From Cristatella mucedo (taxonomy: Eukaryota > Bryozoa > Phylactolaemata > Cristatellidae): a stretch of DNA of 64,000 bases. Numbering within the stretch: position 1 is the stretch's first letter; each line of letters opens with the position of its first letter. This document shows, in pieces, positions 1-10,391 of the stretch. The stretch is taken from contig WPIO01000007.1 in assembly GCA_009760855.2 (NCBI GenBank), positions 9,243,501 to 9,307,500 on the forward strand, in the 5' to 3' direction. The notes beneath the pieces were generated by a model, which was given only the letters and a program-made list of their open reading frames with translations, did no database searches and had not been told where the DNA came from. The translations under genes and the position numbers were made by a program.

Positions 1-52
1 GGGAGACAGCTTCTAATCTTGGATAGGGATCGGATGTGATGGCTAGCTACCG
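1..52 (-). repeat. LINE-B (L2/CR1-like) fragment at window edge
   Basis: This stretch matches the inverse-strand LINE copy at 52204..52250 almost base for base. It belongs to the family I call LINE-B, whose 3' end finishes in a TACAT-type tail. The rest of the copy lies outside the window. Confidence 0.75.
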
Positions 53-1028
53 CCGTTTCGTACAAATTCTTACCTCGGAGCGAACTAAATATCCTTTAAC
101 ATATTCAGCTGCTGTTTAAATATTTCGTGACTATAAATTATAGCCGAGGAGCCGACAATGTCTCTGGCCTGTCTTGTTTGGCTGACGGTGTGAATGCCAG
201 CATTGTAGGAGCAGTGCTCAACCAAGCTCTTGAGCGAATTGCAGAGTGGCGCTGCGCTGAACTCGAGCGGCTTACGGAGCAGCGCCGGTAGCTGCGCGGA
301 CGCTACTCGCCGAGCTGCGCCCGCTGCATTGCGGGCTGCGCTTATTGAGAGCGCTGTCGCTCCAGATGGATGTGTACGATGTTTAAAGCGCAGGTGAGCG
401 GCAGCACTATCGGCGCCAAAATCAACCGATAGCCTGCAGTCTAGTACGACTAATGCTGAGACTTCTATGAAGCAGAAACTTGAGGTTGCTAATGAGAGCC
501 GCATGGGTGAACTTGCTGCTATTACTTACTTCCCGCGACAAACTAATATCGGTGCCGCCATCGCTAATAATCGCAAAAGGCGTTATCCTATTATATGTAT
601 TGCTATTTTCATTCGCCTTTTAGCTATAAAGCTGACGCTAACCTTGGTGACCCCTTACAATTTGTGCCTCAAAAATTTCTTTGTCGCCGTTCCCAAGCAA
701 GCGTAGTGCATTGTAGTGATTCCAATGATGAATTGACGGAGTCCTCCAAATTTTCAGAGGTAAGATAGAAAGGATTAGAGACTCCATCCCTTTACTATCG
801 CAGGCCGTAGCTCTCCGGGGAAGACGAATACGAAGCCGATCAATAGTGCCACAGCGAATTAACCCGACGAAACGCTCAGGAAAAAATCCTTACGCCCATG
901 ACGGCCTCATAGGTGTGTTTTAACTGCGCCCCCACTTGGGTCTGCATGCTGTAGCCAGCTCATCCTCATGTGGGCACGCTCTCTCCATCCCTAAAGCCAA
1001 CCGCCTTGAGCACTCTTCCCTCGAACCT
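53..1028. other. No recognisable gene
   Basis: I see only short open frames without familiar motifs on either strand here. The GC-richer part at 200-440 gives a 139-codon antisense frame of low complexity (Ala/Ser/Arg) that I do not consider a gene. Confidence 0.5.
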
Positions 1029-1109
<81 letters not shown>

Positions 1110-1114
1110 GTATA
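1029..1114. repeat. (TA)n(TG)n microsatellite
   Basis: A run of TA dinucleotides passes directly into about 30 TG dinucleotides. The poly-Cys-Val and poly-Thr-His frames over it are artefacts of the repeat. Confidence 0.98.
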
Positions 1115-1469
1115 CATATATATCCATATTAAAAGACCCTTCAATAAGTATCCATTGAATGGTGTAAATATACATCAAAGGCATCTGCCCAAATTTAAGG
1201 CCGTAATTCAGAGGCTGGTACACAAGCAGACATAAGAGTGACACATACATCCGTCGCATAAATATCAAGCCACAGACTCCTCCTTCGCCCTTGTCTCCAT
1301 TGCACTGTTCGCTATCTTTCCCAATAGCTCTCGCAATGAGACTCAGCTTGTCAGGTCACTCATTCAAAAGCCCACCATAGATCGTGAGAATTAAAGATAT
1401 GTTCGCATAGTCTCCCTGCTGCCATTTTTACAAGACACTTGAACGAGTTGTGGCCCAGCAATTAGCCTT

Positions 1470-1600
1470 AAAGGATATCACCACCGTTTGCAGTGGCAAT
1501 GAAGAATAAAGGATCGCCCGCGGCAGGATTCGGACCCACCTCGGAACCATGGCCGTTAAAAGCAACCGCCTAACCTACTGGGCCATCACGGCTCACAGAT
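1470..1600 (-). repeat. tRNA-derived SINE
   Basis: Read on the minus strand it begins with a tRNA-like head (a GCCC-AGTAGGTTAGG A-box-like block and a B-box-like block ending in GAATCC), followed by the body also seen at 46215, 3325 and 52585. It is diverged and not a functional tRNA. Confidence 0.7.
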
Positions 1601-1845
1601 GTTGCTAGCGAGTTTAAATCAGTTTTAAGAACTAAGCATTCCGCGGAGATTGTTCTACTTCGGGTTTACAGTGTGACCTTCTTGAACTACTCTGATCAGT
1701 AAAGGGCCTCTCTGCTGGTTCTTTTAGATCTATCAGGAGTATTGACAATACTGATCACCAGATTCCTTAGCACAGCTTGTGTGTTCTCCTTTTCCAGGTG
1801 GCTTCGTCGGAAAATTGGCGATGCCGTCCTCAGCGAGCTTCAAAA

Positions 1846-1921
1846 ATTATAATAATAGATTTGATATAGCGCCCTCAGAGAACTCAATCTCTTTCTAGGC
1901 ATTTTACATTTGCTGAAAAGG
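1846..1921 (-). repeat. LINE-A 3' tail fragment
   Basis: It contains the LINE-A terminal hairpin region (on the minus strand GCCTAGAAAGAGATT, then a GAGGGCGCTAT block) and an ATT-type tail. Only the 3' tip is present. Confidence 0.8.
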
Positions 1922-2054
1922 TTGATTCTAATGATACTATCATCAAGCATTTGACCGTCTTAAATATTCGCAATACATTAACGTGTTTTGTTGGTGCATG
2001 ATGCGCTGGATTTTCAGTGATGGCTAAGCAGCCATGATTTCTATTATGTTCATA

Positions 2055-2200
2055 AAGGTTAGCTGATTCAACTGCCTCGTTTATGTAGCAGCAGCCGAGC
2101 CTTAACGGCTACCACCACCACTTGCAGTGGGCAATTAAGGTTCGCCCGCAGCATGATTTGACATAGGTCGTGAAGAACGAGGCCCTTACCCCGGGGCAAA
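2055..2200 (-). repeat. SINE fragment
   Basis: It shares the body of the tRNA-derived SINE family (minus-strand CACTGCAAGTGGTGG block followed by a GGCTC block and a 'gaggcagttgaatcagctaa'-like end). A second, more diverged piece follows at about 2215..2400. Confidence 0.6.
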
Positions 2201-2399
2201 GGCCCAGGGAGGCAAAAAGGTTAGCTGATTTAGCAGCCTCATTTGTCATCCGAAGAAGACCATTACCGCCTTTCAGTACCGCTTGAAGTGAGCAATGCAG
2301 GCCCACTGGAAAACTGGAGCCCGTGACGTAAGCCGTGAATACCGAGCAATATACCCCTGGGCTAATACCCATGGTGGCTAGATTCCTCTGCTCGAATCC

Positions 2400-3320
2400 C
2401 AATTTCGCAAGAAGCTGACGAAGAGATAGAGCTTTTAGAGCCGCCTGGCCGACTGCCGTCTATCCAGGCTCTGTTGTTGATAGCTCGGATGTTGGTGGGC
2501 TGCCCTAGGAATGATCACGTATTGCTACCTTTTCCGAGAATGAAGACGTAATTAGTGACTGGGCGCCTCGGGATCGTTTGCCGTGTCAGCTTTAAAGCGA
2601 CTCTGTAGCTGCATGTCAGGGTCAGCTCCAATGCTGTGACACCAATATTTAGCTGTCATCCGAAACCCCGTTTAGAAGTGCGTTTTGATGTACATTTGAC
2701 GGATCCCCGGATCCGTCATTGCTACAACAACCAGGAGACTTTTCACTGGATTAAACTTTACTACTTTCGCAAAAAGTCTCTGCGAAGTCAACACCGTTGA
2801 TCCGAGCTCAGTTTTTAGCAACCAAAAGGGCCTTATGCAGATAGACGGTGCCATCTGAATTATGCTTCATTTAAAAAAAATTGGCCCACTGGCTTGCCTA
2901 CCCCCGGTAAGCTGGCTGGCCTCGTGTACATCATAATGTCTCAGAGACACGAGTTTCTCATCAACTACAACCCACCACAGTTGTTATCCAGCACTGTTAA
3001 GCGAATTCTGCAGCGTGTCGGGCTCATGGCAGCTATCAATTAGCGCTTCTGCGATGAACTTACACCTACCGTCGTGACATCGAGTTCTAGTTTATCTCCG
3101 TAGAAGAACGTCGTTGGTCACCATTGGAGCTCGCTCGAGGTCATCGCTGCAGTCATCAGTCAGCTTTTGTCGAAGCTCTATGAGAATTGACTGCTCATAG
3201 TCCTGAGCAGTACCGTCTCCTGGCGTTACATCGCCACCATCAGAAAGAATTTCGTAGCTGCTACACATTGAACGCATTAATTATTCCTACATAGGTTAGC
3301 TTATAGAGCCCGAAAAACGA
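2400..3320. other. No recognisable gene
   Basis: There are only short frames of at most about 60 codons on either strand, with no motif or repeat family I can name. Confidence 0.5.
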
Positions 3321-3324
3321 CAGG

Positions 3325-3485
3325 GCCGTGATAGCCCAGGAGGTAAGGTGCTCGCTCTTCACGACCGAGATCGTGGAGTCGAATAGTAAAGTGGGCGATC
3401 CTTTATTGCTAACGGCATGCGATGGTGATCGACGCTAAGGCTCGTCTGCGGCTGTGTCTATACAAATGAGGCTGTTCGCTTACAT
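3325..3485 (+). repeat. tRNA-derived SINE
   Basis: The head contains GTGATAGCCCAGGAGGTAAGG (A-box-like), followed by GACCGAGATCGTGGAGTCGAA (degraded B box). The body ends in the 'ctatacaaatgaggctgttc' type sequence shared with 34105 and 46215. Confidence 0.75.
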
Positions 3486-3841
3486 TTAGCAGCTATTTTG
3501 GTCCTCGGCTGATATTTCCAGCAAATATGAAATGATTAGGAAGAAATATAGTTCTCTTATGGTGCTACATACATATTAAATGAGCCCAATGACGGTAACC
3601 CGGTTACCAAATTTTCGCAAGTAGAATCGCAATTAGTTATTTATTTTACAGATAGCTGCTCTACAAAATATAGCGTTTCAAAGTAAAAAATGCCATTGAC
3701 CTTATTCAGGAGCAGCACCGTCAGAATCATGTCGAAGCAATCTGAAGAACTATGTGTGCAAGAGCTCAATGAAGGGATGTACGGTATGGTTGGCTAAAAT
3801 GAGGGAATTAAAAGATGTTATATATTTAATTATATATATAA

Positions 3842-3978
3842 TTCATTCATATAGCGCCCCAAGAAAAATTAATCTCTATTCAGGTGCTTCACATATGCCT
3901 CGGGGCTCGAGCCAACAACCCCAGTCAGACCTTGGTCGGGGAGAGTACCTTAACCGCTAGACCAAACCAGCTCGGCGT
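3842..3978 (-). repeat. SINE with LINE-A-like 3' tail
   Basis: On the minus strand it starts with a tRNA-like TGGTCTAGCGGTTAAGG A box and a GGCTCGAGCCC B box. It ends with GAAGCACCTGAATAGAGATT and a GGGGCGCTATAT block, which closely resembles the LINE-A 3' terminus. A sister copy lies at 57410..57532. Confidence 0.75.
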
Positions 3979-5100
3979 TAGCAATGGTGTTCTTACCAAA
4001 GCAATTGAACTGGTGTGCAAGTTCTTAAAAACATTTCCCGGCTGCTCCGGGCGTACAGATACGCTCTGTGGGGTGCCCGAAGAAGGCATCAGCGGTTGTC
4101 ACAAATCAGCCATCGATCTTGAGCTATTTCTCGAATAAAATAGGCTCAATTTTCGTGATTGAGCCCTGGATCCTTGCCCTGCATCTGGTCAGCCGCTGCG
4201 CACTTACGCAAAAATTGTCGTTTTCGAAATCGCCGTCTTTCTGCTGACGAATAGAACTCGACGAGCCCGACATTTTTTTTTAGCCTATTTGCATATAATT
4301 TGGCCAAATATTCATGTAATTATCGCAGTTCGCGCGCACCCGGGTTAACGCCACCGGGCTCAAATGTATTGATTGTCCTTCTATGCTGATGTGCGTTATG
4401 AAAGTGTTAAAGTCGTGACGTAAGGCATCGTCGACATACTTTTGTATAGTACTCCAATGGACATGTCTTTTTTCCGTGTGCTTTGTTTGCATGTGCAAAG
4501 TTGAGTGAATTTTACTAACCGAGGGTCCTTCTAATCAGCGGCCGCGACTCTTTCGTGGACGTTTGCATGCTTTTCGTGGCATGATAACTGTGTGCTTTAG
4601 CACGTTTACCTAAGCAATTTACCTTGCTTTTCATTAACTATCGGTTATTGCAACTATAGAAATGATTGTTAAGTGCCTGAGTAGAGATTAAGTTCTCTAA
4701 GTGAGCTATACAAAAGACTCGCTGTAGCCTTTGTGGTTCGGTGGAGTCACAGGGGAAATTATAGTACACTATAGCGCTTAATTAAGTATCGCCAGAAACG
4801 CTCAAAATGACCCCCGGAGTTTTAAAAGTTCAGATTCCTGTAAAAAAGCGTTACGGCAAAATACTGCAATAACGCGTGGCATATAAAATAAGTCTACCTA
4901 AAATTTAAGGAAAATTTCCGGATAAGTTGATTAATCTCTAGTACTATAATAAAGCTGCACTGCCATGAATAGCAATCGTCTGCCTTAGCCGCTTAGGCAT
5001 AGAGCGACTAAAGCGTTCGCAAGCGTATGGCTTGCTCAAAATGGTCTTCTATAGTGGAGGAAAGAGTCTCCAGATGTGATATGATCCTTCTGTGCGCTGA
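3979..5100. other. No recognisable gene
   Basis: The reading frames here are short (at most 84 codons), without recognisable motifs, splice-flanked conserved exons or known repeat families. Confidence 0.5.
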
Positions 5101-5107
5101 GACTTCT

Positions 5108-5803
5108 ATAATAATAATAATAATAGTAACGCACTTGATAAAGCGCCCTCAGAGAACTCATGATCTCTCTCTAGGCGCTTTACATTTGCTGGAAATGCAA
5201 TTGAATGGTGAGTAATATCATGCTTGATAAACAAACAAAATGAATAACATGGTTAGGGGTGACATGCACAGGGTCAGCATGCAAATGTGGTTAGTGGCAG
5301 CATGCACAGTGTCAGCACGCATAAGCACATCAAGGACGAATCACAGTGACCCACTAAATGCTGTCCTAAATATGTGTGTTTTTAAGTTTTTTTTAAATGC
5401 GGTCAGGTCAGGGGATGTTCTGACGCAGGTCGGGAGGGAGTTCCAGGCTTTGGGAGCATACGAACTAAATGCATGGTCTCCAAAGGATTTGAGGTTTGTA
5501 CGAGGTATTGGTAGACTGGTGGATTCCGAAAAGCGGGTGGTACGATGCTTGGCCTGACGGGGGAGTATATCTGAGAGATAGGCTGGAGCCAAATAATTAA
5601 GTGACCTAAAAGTGAGCGACAAAACGTTGAAGTCGATCCGTTACTTGACTGGTAGCTAGTGCAGGTCGGAGAGAAGTGGAGTAATGTGGCAACTGCGACG
5701 TTCACGACAGACAAGCCTAGCTGCGGAGTTTTGCACCAGCTGCAATCGCCAGATCGCACATGCTGGTAGGCCAGTAAACAGTGAGTTGCAGTAGGATTCT
5801 ACC
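5108..5803 (-). mobile_element. LINE-A (L2/CR1-like) 3' end, degraded ORF2 C-terminus
   Basis: Read on the minus strand this encodes the C-terminal part of an L2/CR1-type ORF2, recognisable by [20 protein letters not shown], followed by the 3' UTR and an (ATT)n tail at 5108. It is 5'-truncated at about 5803. The frame is shifted at least once, because the C-terminal motif and the upstream motifs sit in different frames. Confidence 0.85.
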
Positions 5804-6640
5804 CACTTCCCTCCCAGAAATACTCAATAGGATTCACATCCGGAGATTGACTAGGCCACTCCAATAGCGTAAATGGCCGTAGAATAAACTCAACACCGTT
5901 GTTAAAGAAATGTTCAATTCGCTTAGCCACATGCTTAGGATCAATTTCCTATTAGAAAATAAATTTCCCTCTGCGAAGCCTCGTTGCACTGGGTACTGCA
6001 ACGTTCTTAAGTAGCTCTAGATAAATATCTTGCGCCAAGATGCCAGGTAGCCAAGCAGGACGCCCAGCCCGGCGCTGCAGAAGCATTCCCAGACCACGAC
6101 CTTTGTGCCAAGACAATTATCGCTGTAACCGTCGTTGGGGCAAATACGCGCGTAGTGCGTGGGTTTGCAGTAACGAAAAATGTTGAGCCTAATCTCGTCA
6201 TTCCAGATAACTTTAATTCAGTCTTCGTGGGACCAGCGTACTCGCGCCCTAACCCACTGCAAACGAGCCACTTGGTGCGCGGTGGACAGAAGAGGCTCTT
6301 TTTTGCGCTCTGAGCACGCATGCTTTATTCATCCTTCCAATCGTATCACTACCAACTAGCTTCGTGGTAGAAGCCAGCTGACTTCGAGCATAAATCATCG
6401 CAGAGGCAAAGCGAACTTCAAAGTTTCGTTCTTTGTAAGTCTATCCTCTATCCTCGCGGGTGTGGTGACGCGTGGGATACGTCGGGTCTCCGCATTTTCC
6501 ATGGTACCGGACGAGGCCATTTTTGTCAGGTTGTACCTCACCGCAATCTCACCAATTGTCGTTCTTCAGTAACTGTAACGCTGCCAAGTACCGTTTGGTG
6601 TAAAGTTCACGATTGTCCCGTCGTAAAGGCGGTCAACCCC
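5795..6640 (-). pseudogene. Tc1/mariner transposase fossil
   Basis: On the minus strand, pieces of a Tc1-type DDE transposase can be read in changing frames. Around 6150-6300 there is an 'ARLQWVRARVRWSHED' and 'KVIWNDEIRLNIF' region, corresponding to the segment around the second catalytic Asp. Near 5830-5870 there is LEWPSQSPDVNPIEYFW, the hallmark segment holding the third catalytic residue. There are many stops and frameshifts, so it cannot be active. The 5' (N-terminal) end is poorly defined and no terminal inverted repeats were found. The low-coordinate end abuts the LINE-A fragment. Confidence 0.75.
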
Positions 6641-6730
6641 CAAGTCTTAGGCATATGCAGAACGACGAAAGCATGAGTATAGAACAAGTGAATGCTCGGT
6701 GCGCTGTAGCTTTTGTATTACTATTATACA

Positions 6731-6735
6731 CACGC
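6731..6735. repeat. Target-site duplication, left copy (CACGC)
   Basis: CACGC directly precedes the first base of the left TIR and is repeated exactly at 28755..28759 after the last base of the right TIR. Polintons are usually described with 6-bp duplications. Here five bases are unambiguous. Confidence 0.75.
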
Positions 6736-6946
6736 AGTAGATATAAAATGAATGGCATGTAGCCTAGGGTTCGATCGAATGACGTCATCAATTAAACAAA
6801 TCGTCCTCCGTTAAACAATCTCGCTATCGCTCGATCGTTTCTCGTCGTCCGATTTATTTAATGGCAGCCGTCATTCTCGAGACCCTATCCTCCATACTAT
6901 TCATTTTACATCTACTAAGAGTTGTTTAGGTTGATGTGACTATATA
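6736..6946 (+). repeat. Left terminal inverted repeat (211 bp)
   Basis: It pairs with 28544..28754 on the opposite strand at roughly 90% identity by eye. It holds a further internal symmetry: the outer 24 bases (6736..6759) recur in inverted form at 6893..6916, so each TIR is itself bracketed by short inverted repeats. Confidence 0.95.
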
Positions 6947-7074
6947 TTTGATAACAACGTTTAGGCTCTTTTGAGATTTGATCTCATACTCTGTGCGTTT
7001 GAGGGCAAGCGCCTTCACCATTGGTTCAATAAATCAACAGACTGAATAGTTTATTCAAATTTGGTATATGAACT

Positions 7075-7698
7075 TTACCCTGTACTTGCCCCCCTGTGCT
7101 CCGCAATACTTACCTTACCTACCTTTATACTTCCGTTTCCAAGTGATGATTCATCTTGATATCCTAAAATACTTGTCATGCATTTGACAAACACTTTTTT
7201 AAATGATGAAAACCCCAAACCCCGAGCTGTGTCACCCGCTGGGCATCGACACGAACTCCCAAGAATGATGCAGGATAAGAGATCGAACAAGTCACCCTCT
7301 GGGCATCGACTTGAACTAAATGAGAATGATAGAGGATAGATGATAACGAACGGATTATAACCATCAATTCCGAGCTGTTGGATGGTTCGCACCCAACTCG
7401 ACCCATCAAAGATGTAAACAATCTTTTCATCAATTCCGAGCTGTTGGATGGTTCGCACCCAACTCGACCTGTTAAAGATGTAAACATTCATTCTATCCTC
7501 ACAATCGATGACAAGCTTTTGGATGCTTCGCATCCGACTTATCTCATTAAAAATCGAATCGATGGATTCATTGATGGCGTCTAACTCTTTATGTAAAATC
7601 TCAAAGTACGCACGTATGGGTACTTCTTTTACAACTGCTAGATCGTCATCAAAATATTGATCATCGAAATCGAACGCAATGTCATCGCAGGAGGCCAT
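7075..7698 (-). CDS. Polinton ORF, unknown, with 22-residue tandem repeat
   Basis: This is an open frame of 207 codons reading outward to the left end of the element. I do not recognise a family. The N-terminal third is acidic (a DDIAFDFDDQYFDDDLAV stretch). The middle holds two near-identical 22-residue units containing SSWVRTIQQLGID, encoded by a 66-bp tandem DNA repeat at about 7362..7493, and a second, 60-bp repeat follows in the DNA at about 7231..7350. The C-terminal part is Ser/Gly-rich. The gene lacks the clear TATATAGAAA motif of its neighbours, and the tandem repeats could have expanded after integration. Coding status is therefore uncertain despite the intact frame. Confidence 0.45.
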   Translation of the reverse strand: MASCDDIAFDFDDQYFDDDLAVVKEVPIRAYFEILHKELDAINESIDSIFNEISRMRSIQKLVIDCEDRMNVYIFNRSSWVRTIQQLGIDEKIVYIFDGSSWVRTIQQLGIDGYNPFVIIYPLSFSFSSSRCPEGDLFDLLSCIILGSSCRCPAGDTARGLGFSSFKKVFVKCMTSILGYQDESSLGNGSIKVGKVSIAEHRGASTG

Positions 7699-7770
7699 TT
7701 TGGAAAGGAAGATAACTCCTACTCACGTGATATATCAAGCTTTCCCAGTGGTCTAAATTTAGTACATGAC

Positions 7771-7806
7771 GCCATACTATTCATTTACATACTATTTAGG
7801 GTTGTC
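7771..7806 (+). repeat. Third copy of the subterminal TIR motif
   Basis: The sequence CCATACTATTCATTTACAT followed by ACTATTTAGGGTTGT resembles the inner end of the left TIR (6892..6930). It lies between the two divergent leftmost genes. Confidence 0.6.
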
Positions 7807-7840
7807 CTATTGATAAAACGATTTTTATTAACATAGGACA

Positions 7841-8197
7841 ATGTCAGACCTCCGAACCAAATACGCAAATACCAAGTATAATCAAATACTTTTAGACAAT
7901 GATAGAATTAAAGGTTGCTTAACAAAACTAATACGTATTAGATATGGTTTTCAATTTTTAGGTATCTTACTATCTCTTGCGATTACAATAACCAGGACTT
8001 ATATTCAAAAACCTGAGGAAATCGCTCACGTAGTAACATTATTAGGTGCTTTATCAACAATGATAATCTCAATAGATAGTGAAATATCACAAATTGATTG
8101 AAGGAAAAGATCTACTCTTCAGGCAAATCATAACTTAGTTTCAAAGATTGTTGATGCTTTAGATGACGATAAAATAACTAAAGAAGAATTCGATTAA
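7841..8197 (+). pseudogene. Small two-transmembrane protein, one in-frame TGA
   Basis: The frame opens at ATG 7841 and meets TGA at 8099..8101, then continues in the same frame to TAA at 8195..8197 (118 codons in all). Two hydrophobic helices are visible at about residues 38-55 and 62-77, separated by a short polar loop, followed by a charged, probably helical tail after the stop. I do not recognise the family. The layout (short N-terminal helix, two membrane helices, charged tail) resembles small 2TM proteins such as SLATT-like domains, but this is only a shape comparison. It stands divergent to the gene at 7075..7698. Confidence 0.55.
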
Positions 8198-8234
8198 ATA
8201 ATAATTGTTGAACCATTAGAAAATATAAGTGATA

Positions 8235-9108
8235 CTAATTCTTAATAACTTGTAATTCCTCTCCAACAAAAGTTCTCTTAACATCATTTACGAAATATCT
8301 AGCCGGTTGTTCTTGCAATACCATTATTCTAACAATATTATGTTTAGTTAAAATCCATATTGGGTCTGTAGCTCTTCTTCTCTTTTCATCTTCTCCTTCA
8401 CCTGGTTCTAATAAATATCTAACAGTTGTTCCAAGTTCTAATAATTGTTCTTGTTTTCCTACTTTTCTATGATATTTTGGTTTCTTTAGTTTTACTTTTT
8501 ATTTTTTATCGCTTTAACAGGTTTTTAACCTATTCCTTTCGTAACACTATTATTTAGATAATCAATAATCTTTGGTAAATTATCAATCCACTCTCTGTTT
8601 CTAGTATATTCTCCTTTATTGATACTTTCTATTTCTTTTTTATACTGAGCAATAAATGCTCTCTCAGCAATTGTTCTATTCATTCTTTTAACTAATGCAA
8701 CACTCTTTTTACTAGTACCTTCAATAATTTGTGTTTCATGTTTTTTCATTTCTTTAGCAAACTCACCTTTAAACTCTGATCCTGGATCAACTGTCATTTT
8801 CTTTGGCCATTTCAAAGGACCTTTATTGTAAATATCTATCATTGCTTGTGTTACTTCTTTAGAAGACTTTGTTTTAAGAGGTCTTGAATCTTTATATCTA
8901 CTAGCAACATTAATAACACTAAGTGCATATTTATATCCAGAATCATTAGGCATGTATAAAATATCTGCTTGATGATTTTCATTAAGCTCAACAATATTAA
9001 AAAAACCTTGTGGAATATTCTTAGGTCTTGGTTTGAATACTTGACTTATGTCTGAGTCAGGATTGAATTTACCTTCTTTTTTCTTTCATTTAGAGTTAAA
9101 AATGACAT
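8235..9108 (-). pseudogene. Retroviral-type (RVE/DDE) integrase of the element, inactivated
   Basis: The gene is expected to cut and join the element ends to host DNA. The integrase core can be read from about 8990 to 8540. The first catalytic Asp lies in QADIL, the second in MTVDPGSEFKGEF, and the region around the third reads ALVKRMNRTIAERAF, where the residue normally Glu is Lys. The C-terminal part holds a VRYLLEPGE small-barrel-like segment and ends at TAG 8235..8237. Damage includes an A-run frameshift near 9080 just after the start, an in-frame TAA at 8525..8527 and a further TAA about 45 bases on. The ATG at 9108 was chosen because it abuts the shared TATAGA promoter motif. No N-terminal zinc-binding domain is seen. 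It is divergent to the zinc-ribbon gene at 9119. Confidence 0.9.
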
Positions 9109-9121
9109 TCTATAGAGAATG
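9106..9121. promoter_or_regulatory. Palindromic divergent start motif
   Basis: CATTCTATAGAGAATG is a near-perfect palindrome whose two ends are the start codons of the integrase (minus strand) and of the zinc-ribbon gene (plus strand). Its core is the same TATAGA block found before most genes of the element. Confidence 0.7.
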
Positions 9122-9453
9122 GAAATATTTAAATGTGTTTAAATAAATTTAAAGAGATTGATTATCTAGAAGGAAAACATCCTTACTGTCATCAAGAAAT
9201 AAAGAGACCAAAAAGAAAATATGAAATACGTTGTGATATCTGTGATAAAGATATGCAAGAAACAGAATTTGATTCTAGTCTTATGCGTAATGATTCAATT
9301 ATAATTTGTTCATATTGTAACATAAATACTAACTCATTTAAGAAAGAGAGACCAACTAAAATATATTCATTAGTTAAGAAACACTTACAAAAACAATGTT
9401 GCTCTACTTCTTTACATCATTGTTTAGATCATGAAGCTATTTGTGCTATTTAA
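9119..9453 (+). pseudogene. Zinc-ribbon protein, frameshifted
   Basis: The ATG at 9119 follows the TATAGAGA motif and starts MEIFKC, but this frame stops at once. The rest continues from about 9133 in another frame, so one early frameshift is likely. The body has paired cysteines (HPYCHQ, RCDICD, ICSYCN, CC and later His/Cys), suggesting one or two zinc-binding ribbons. An in-frame TAA at 9451..9453 is followed by more basic coding-like sequence to about 9530. Its MEI-x-x-C opening resembles the start of the protease gene at 15755 (MEIYCLKC), hinting at a shared N-terminal module. Function is unknown; DNA binding or transcription regulation would be a guess. Confidence 0.55.
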
Positions 9454-9535
9454 AAACTATTCCCTCTTCTTAAAGGTAAACGTAAAGCAACAAAGTTAAA
9501 AGAGTTAATAGTTTTAATATATCATTTATTCTTTT

Positions 9536-10391
9536 TCAGGAGGATACATAACTGACCAAGATGTTTACTCTTAGTTTTCCAGTTTTATCAATGAAGTAAT
9601 AGTCTGTCGGTAATCTTGTAAAATAAACATAATACTTTAAGTCAACACCTGTTGGAGAAGTATTTATAGCTCTTACATCTCCAGATACAGCAGTTGTATC
9701 AGTATTAGGTTTTAGAGACATACAATTAGATGCTCCAACAGCCATAACATTTGATATCATTATAGGTGGAGCTGTTTTATTTGTCCACGAATAAGGTGTC
9801 GATAGATTTAGTATTGAGTTCTTTGCATTGAGATCCATTGATAGAGCTAGTACTTCTGTTATTTTTTAACTGTTTTATCTACATGAGATTTAGTCGCAAC
9901 ATCAGAAGGATTAACAGGATTTGCGACATTAGTTATTAAATATCCACCCATATCAATATTTGTTGTTGAAGGAGATGCTTTTAATAATACATCCCTCTTC
10001 ATTCCACCATATGTAACACAATATAATAATCATTTAATACTACTGGCTTTCCATTACATGAATTCCAATAAGTAGATGTTATAGCAAAGCTATTCATGTT
10101 TAAATCTCCAGTCATTGTATCACGAGTTCTTTTAACATAATTACTTACTTGACTAACATTGACGGCATCAGTAGGATTAACACCTGCTCCAAGATTAGTA
10201 ATTGTCTTACCTCCAAGATTAAGTGTTGTTCCTGTATTAACAACAAATTTAGCATCTGCATAAGATTTTATTACAACATCACTATCATTAATTGGATCAG
10301 ATAAATTAATAATTCGATTTCGATTTGCATTCAAATCTAATAGATATCCATTAACTTTTGAAACATAGTCAGTTGAATTAAACTTTGAAAT
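9536..10391 (-). pseudogene. Fibre-like protein D (attachment fibre), broken
   Basis: It contains repeated units of the type N-R-I-x-N-L-x-x-P-x-x-x-x-D-A-V (e.g. NRIINLSDPINDSDVVIKSY, TITNLGAGVNPTDAVNVSQV), which in phages and large DNA viruses form trimeric fibre shafts used for receptor attachment. Three shaft repeats precede a different C-terminal region (9536..9838) that may be the receptor-binding head. The expected start codon reads ATT at 10389..10391, right after a good TATATAGAAAA motif, so the start looks mutated. Two frameshifts separate the segments. It overlaps the end of the nuclease gene. Related genes lie at 19491, 20358 and 21241 on the other strand. Confidence 0.75.

Noticed and set aside
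936-1268. Frames rich in Tyr-Ile, Cys-Val and Thr-His on both strands
   Set aside because: They are translations of the (TA)n(TG)n microsatellite.
1470-1600. Possible functional tRNA gene
   Set aside because: Only the A- and B-box-like blocks resemble tRNA; the remainder is a SINE body and no cloverleaf can be drawn.
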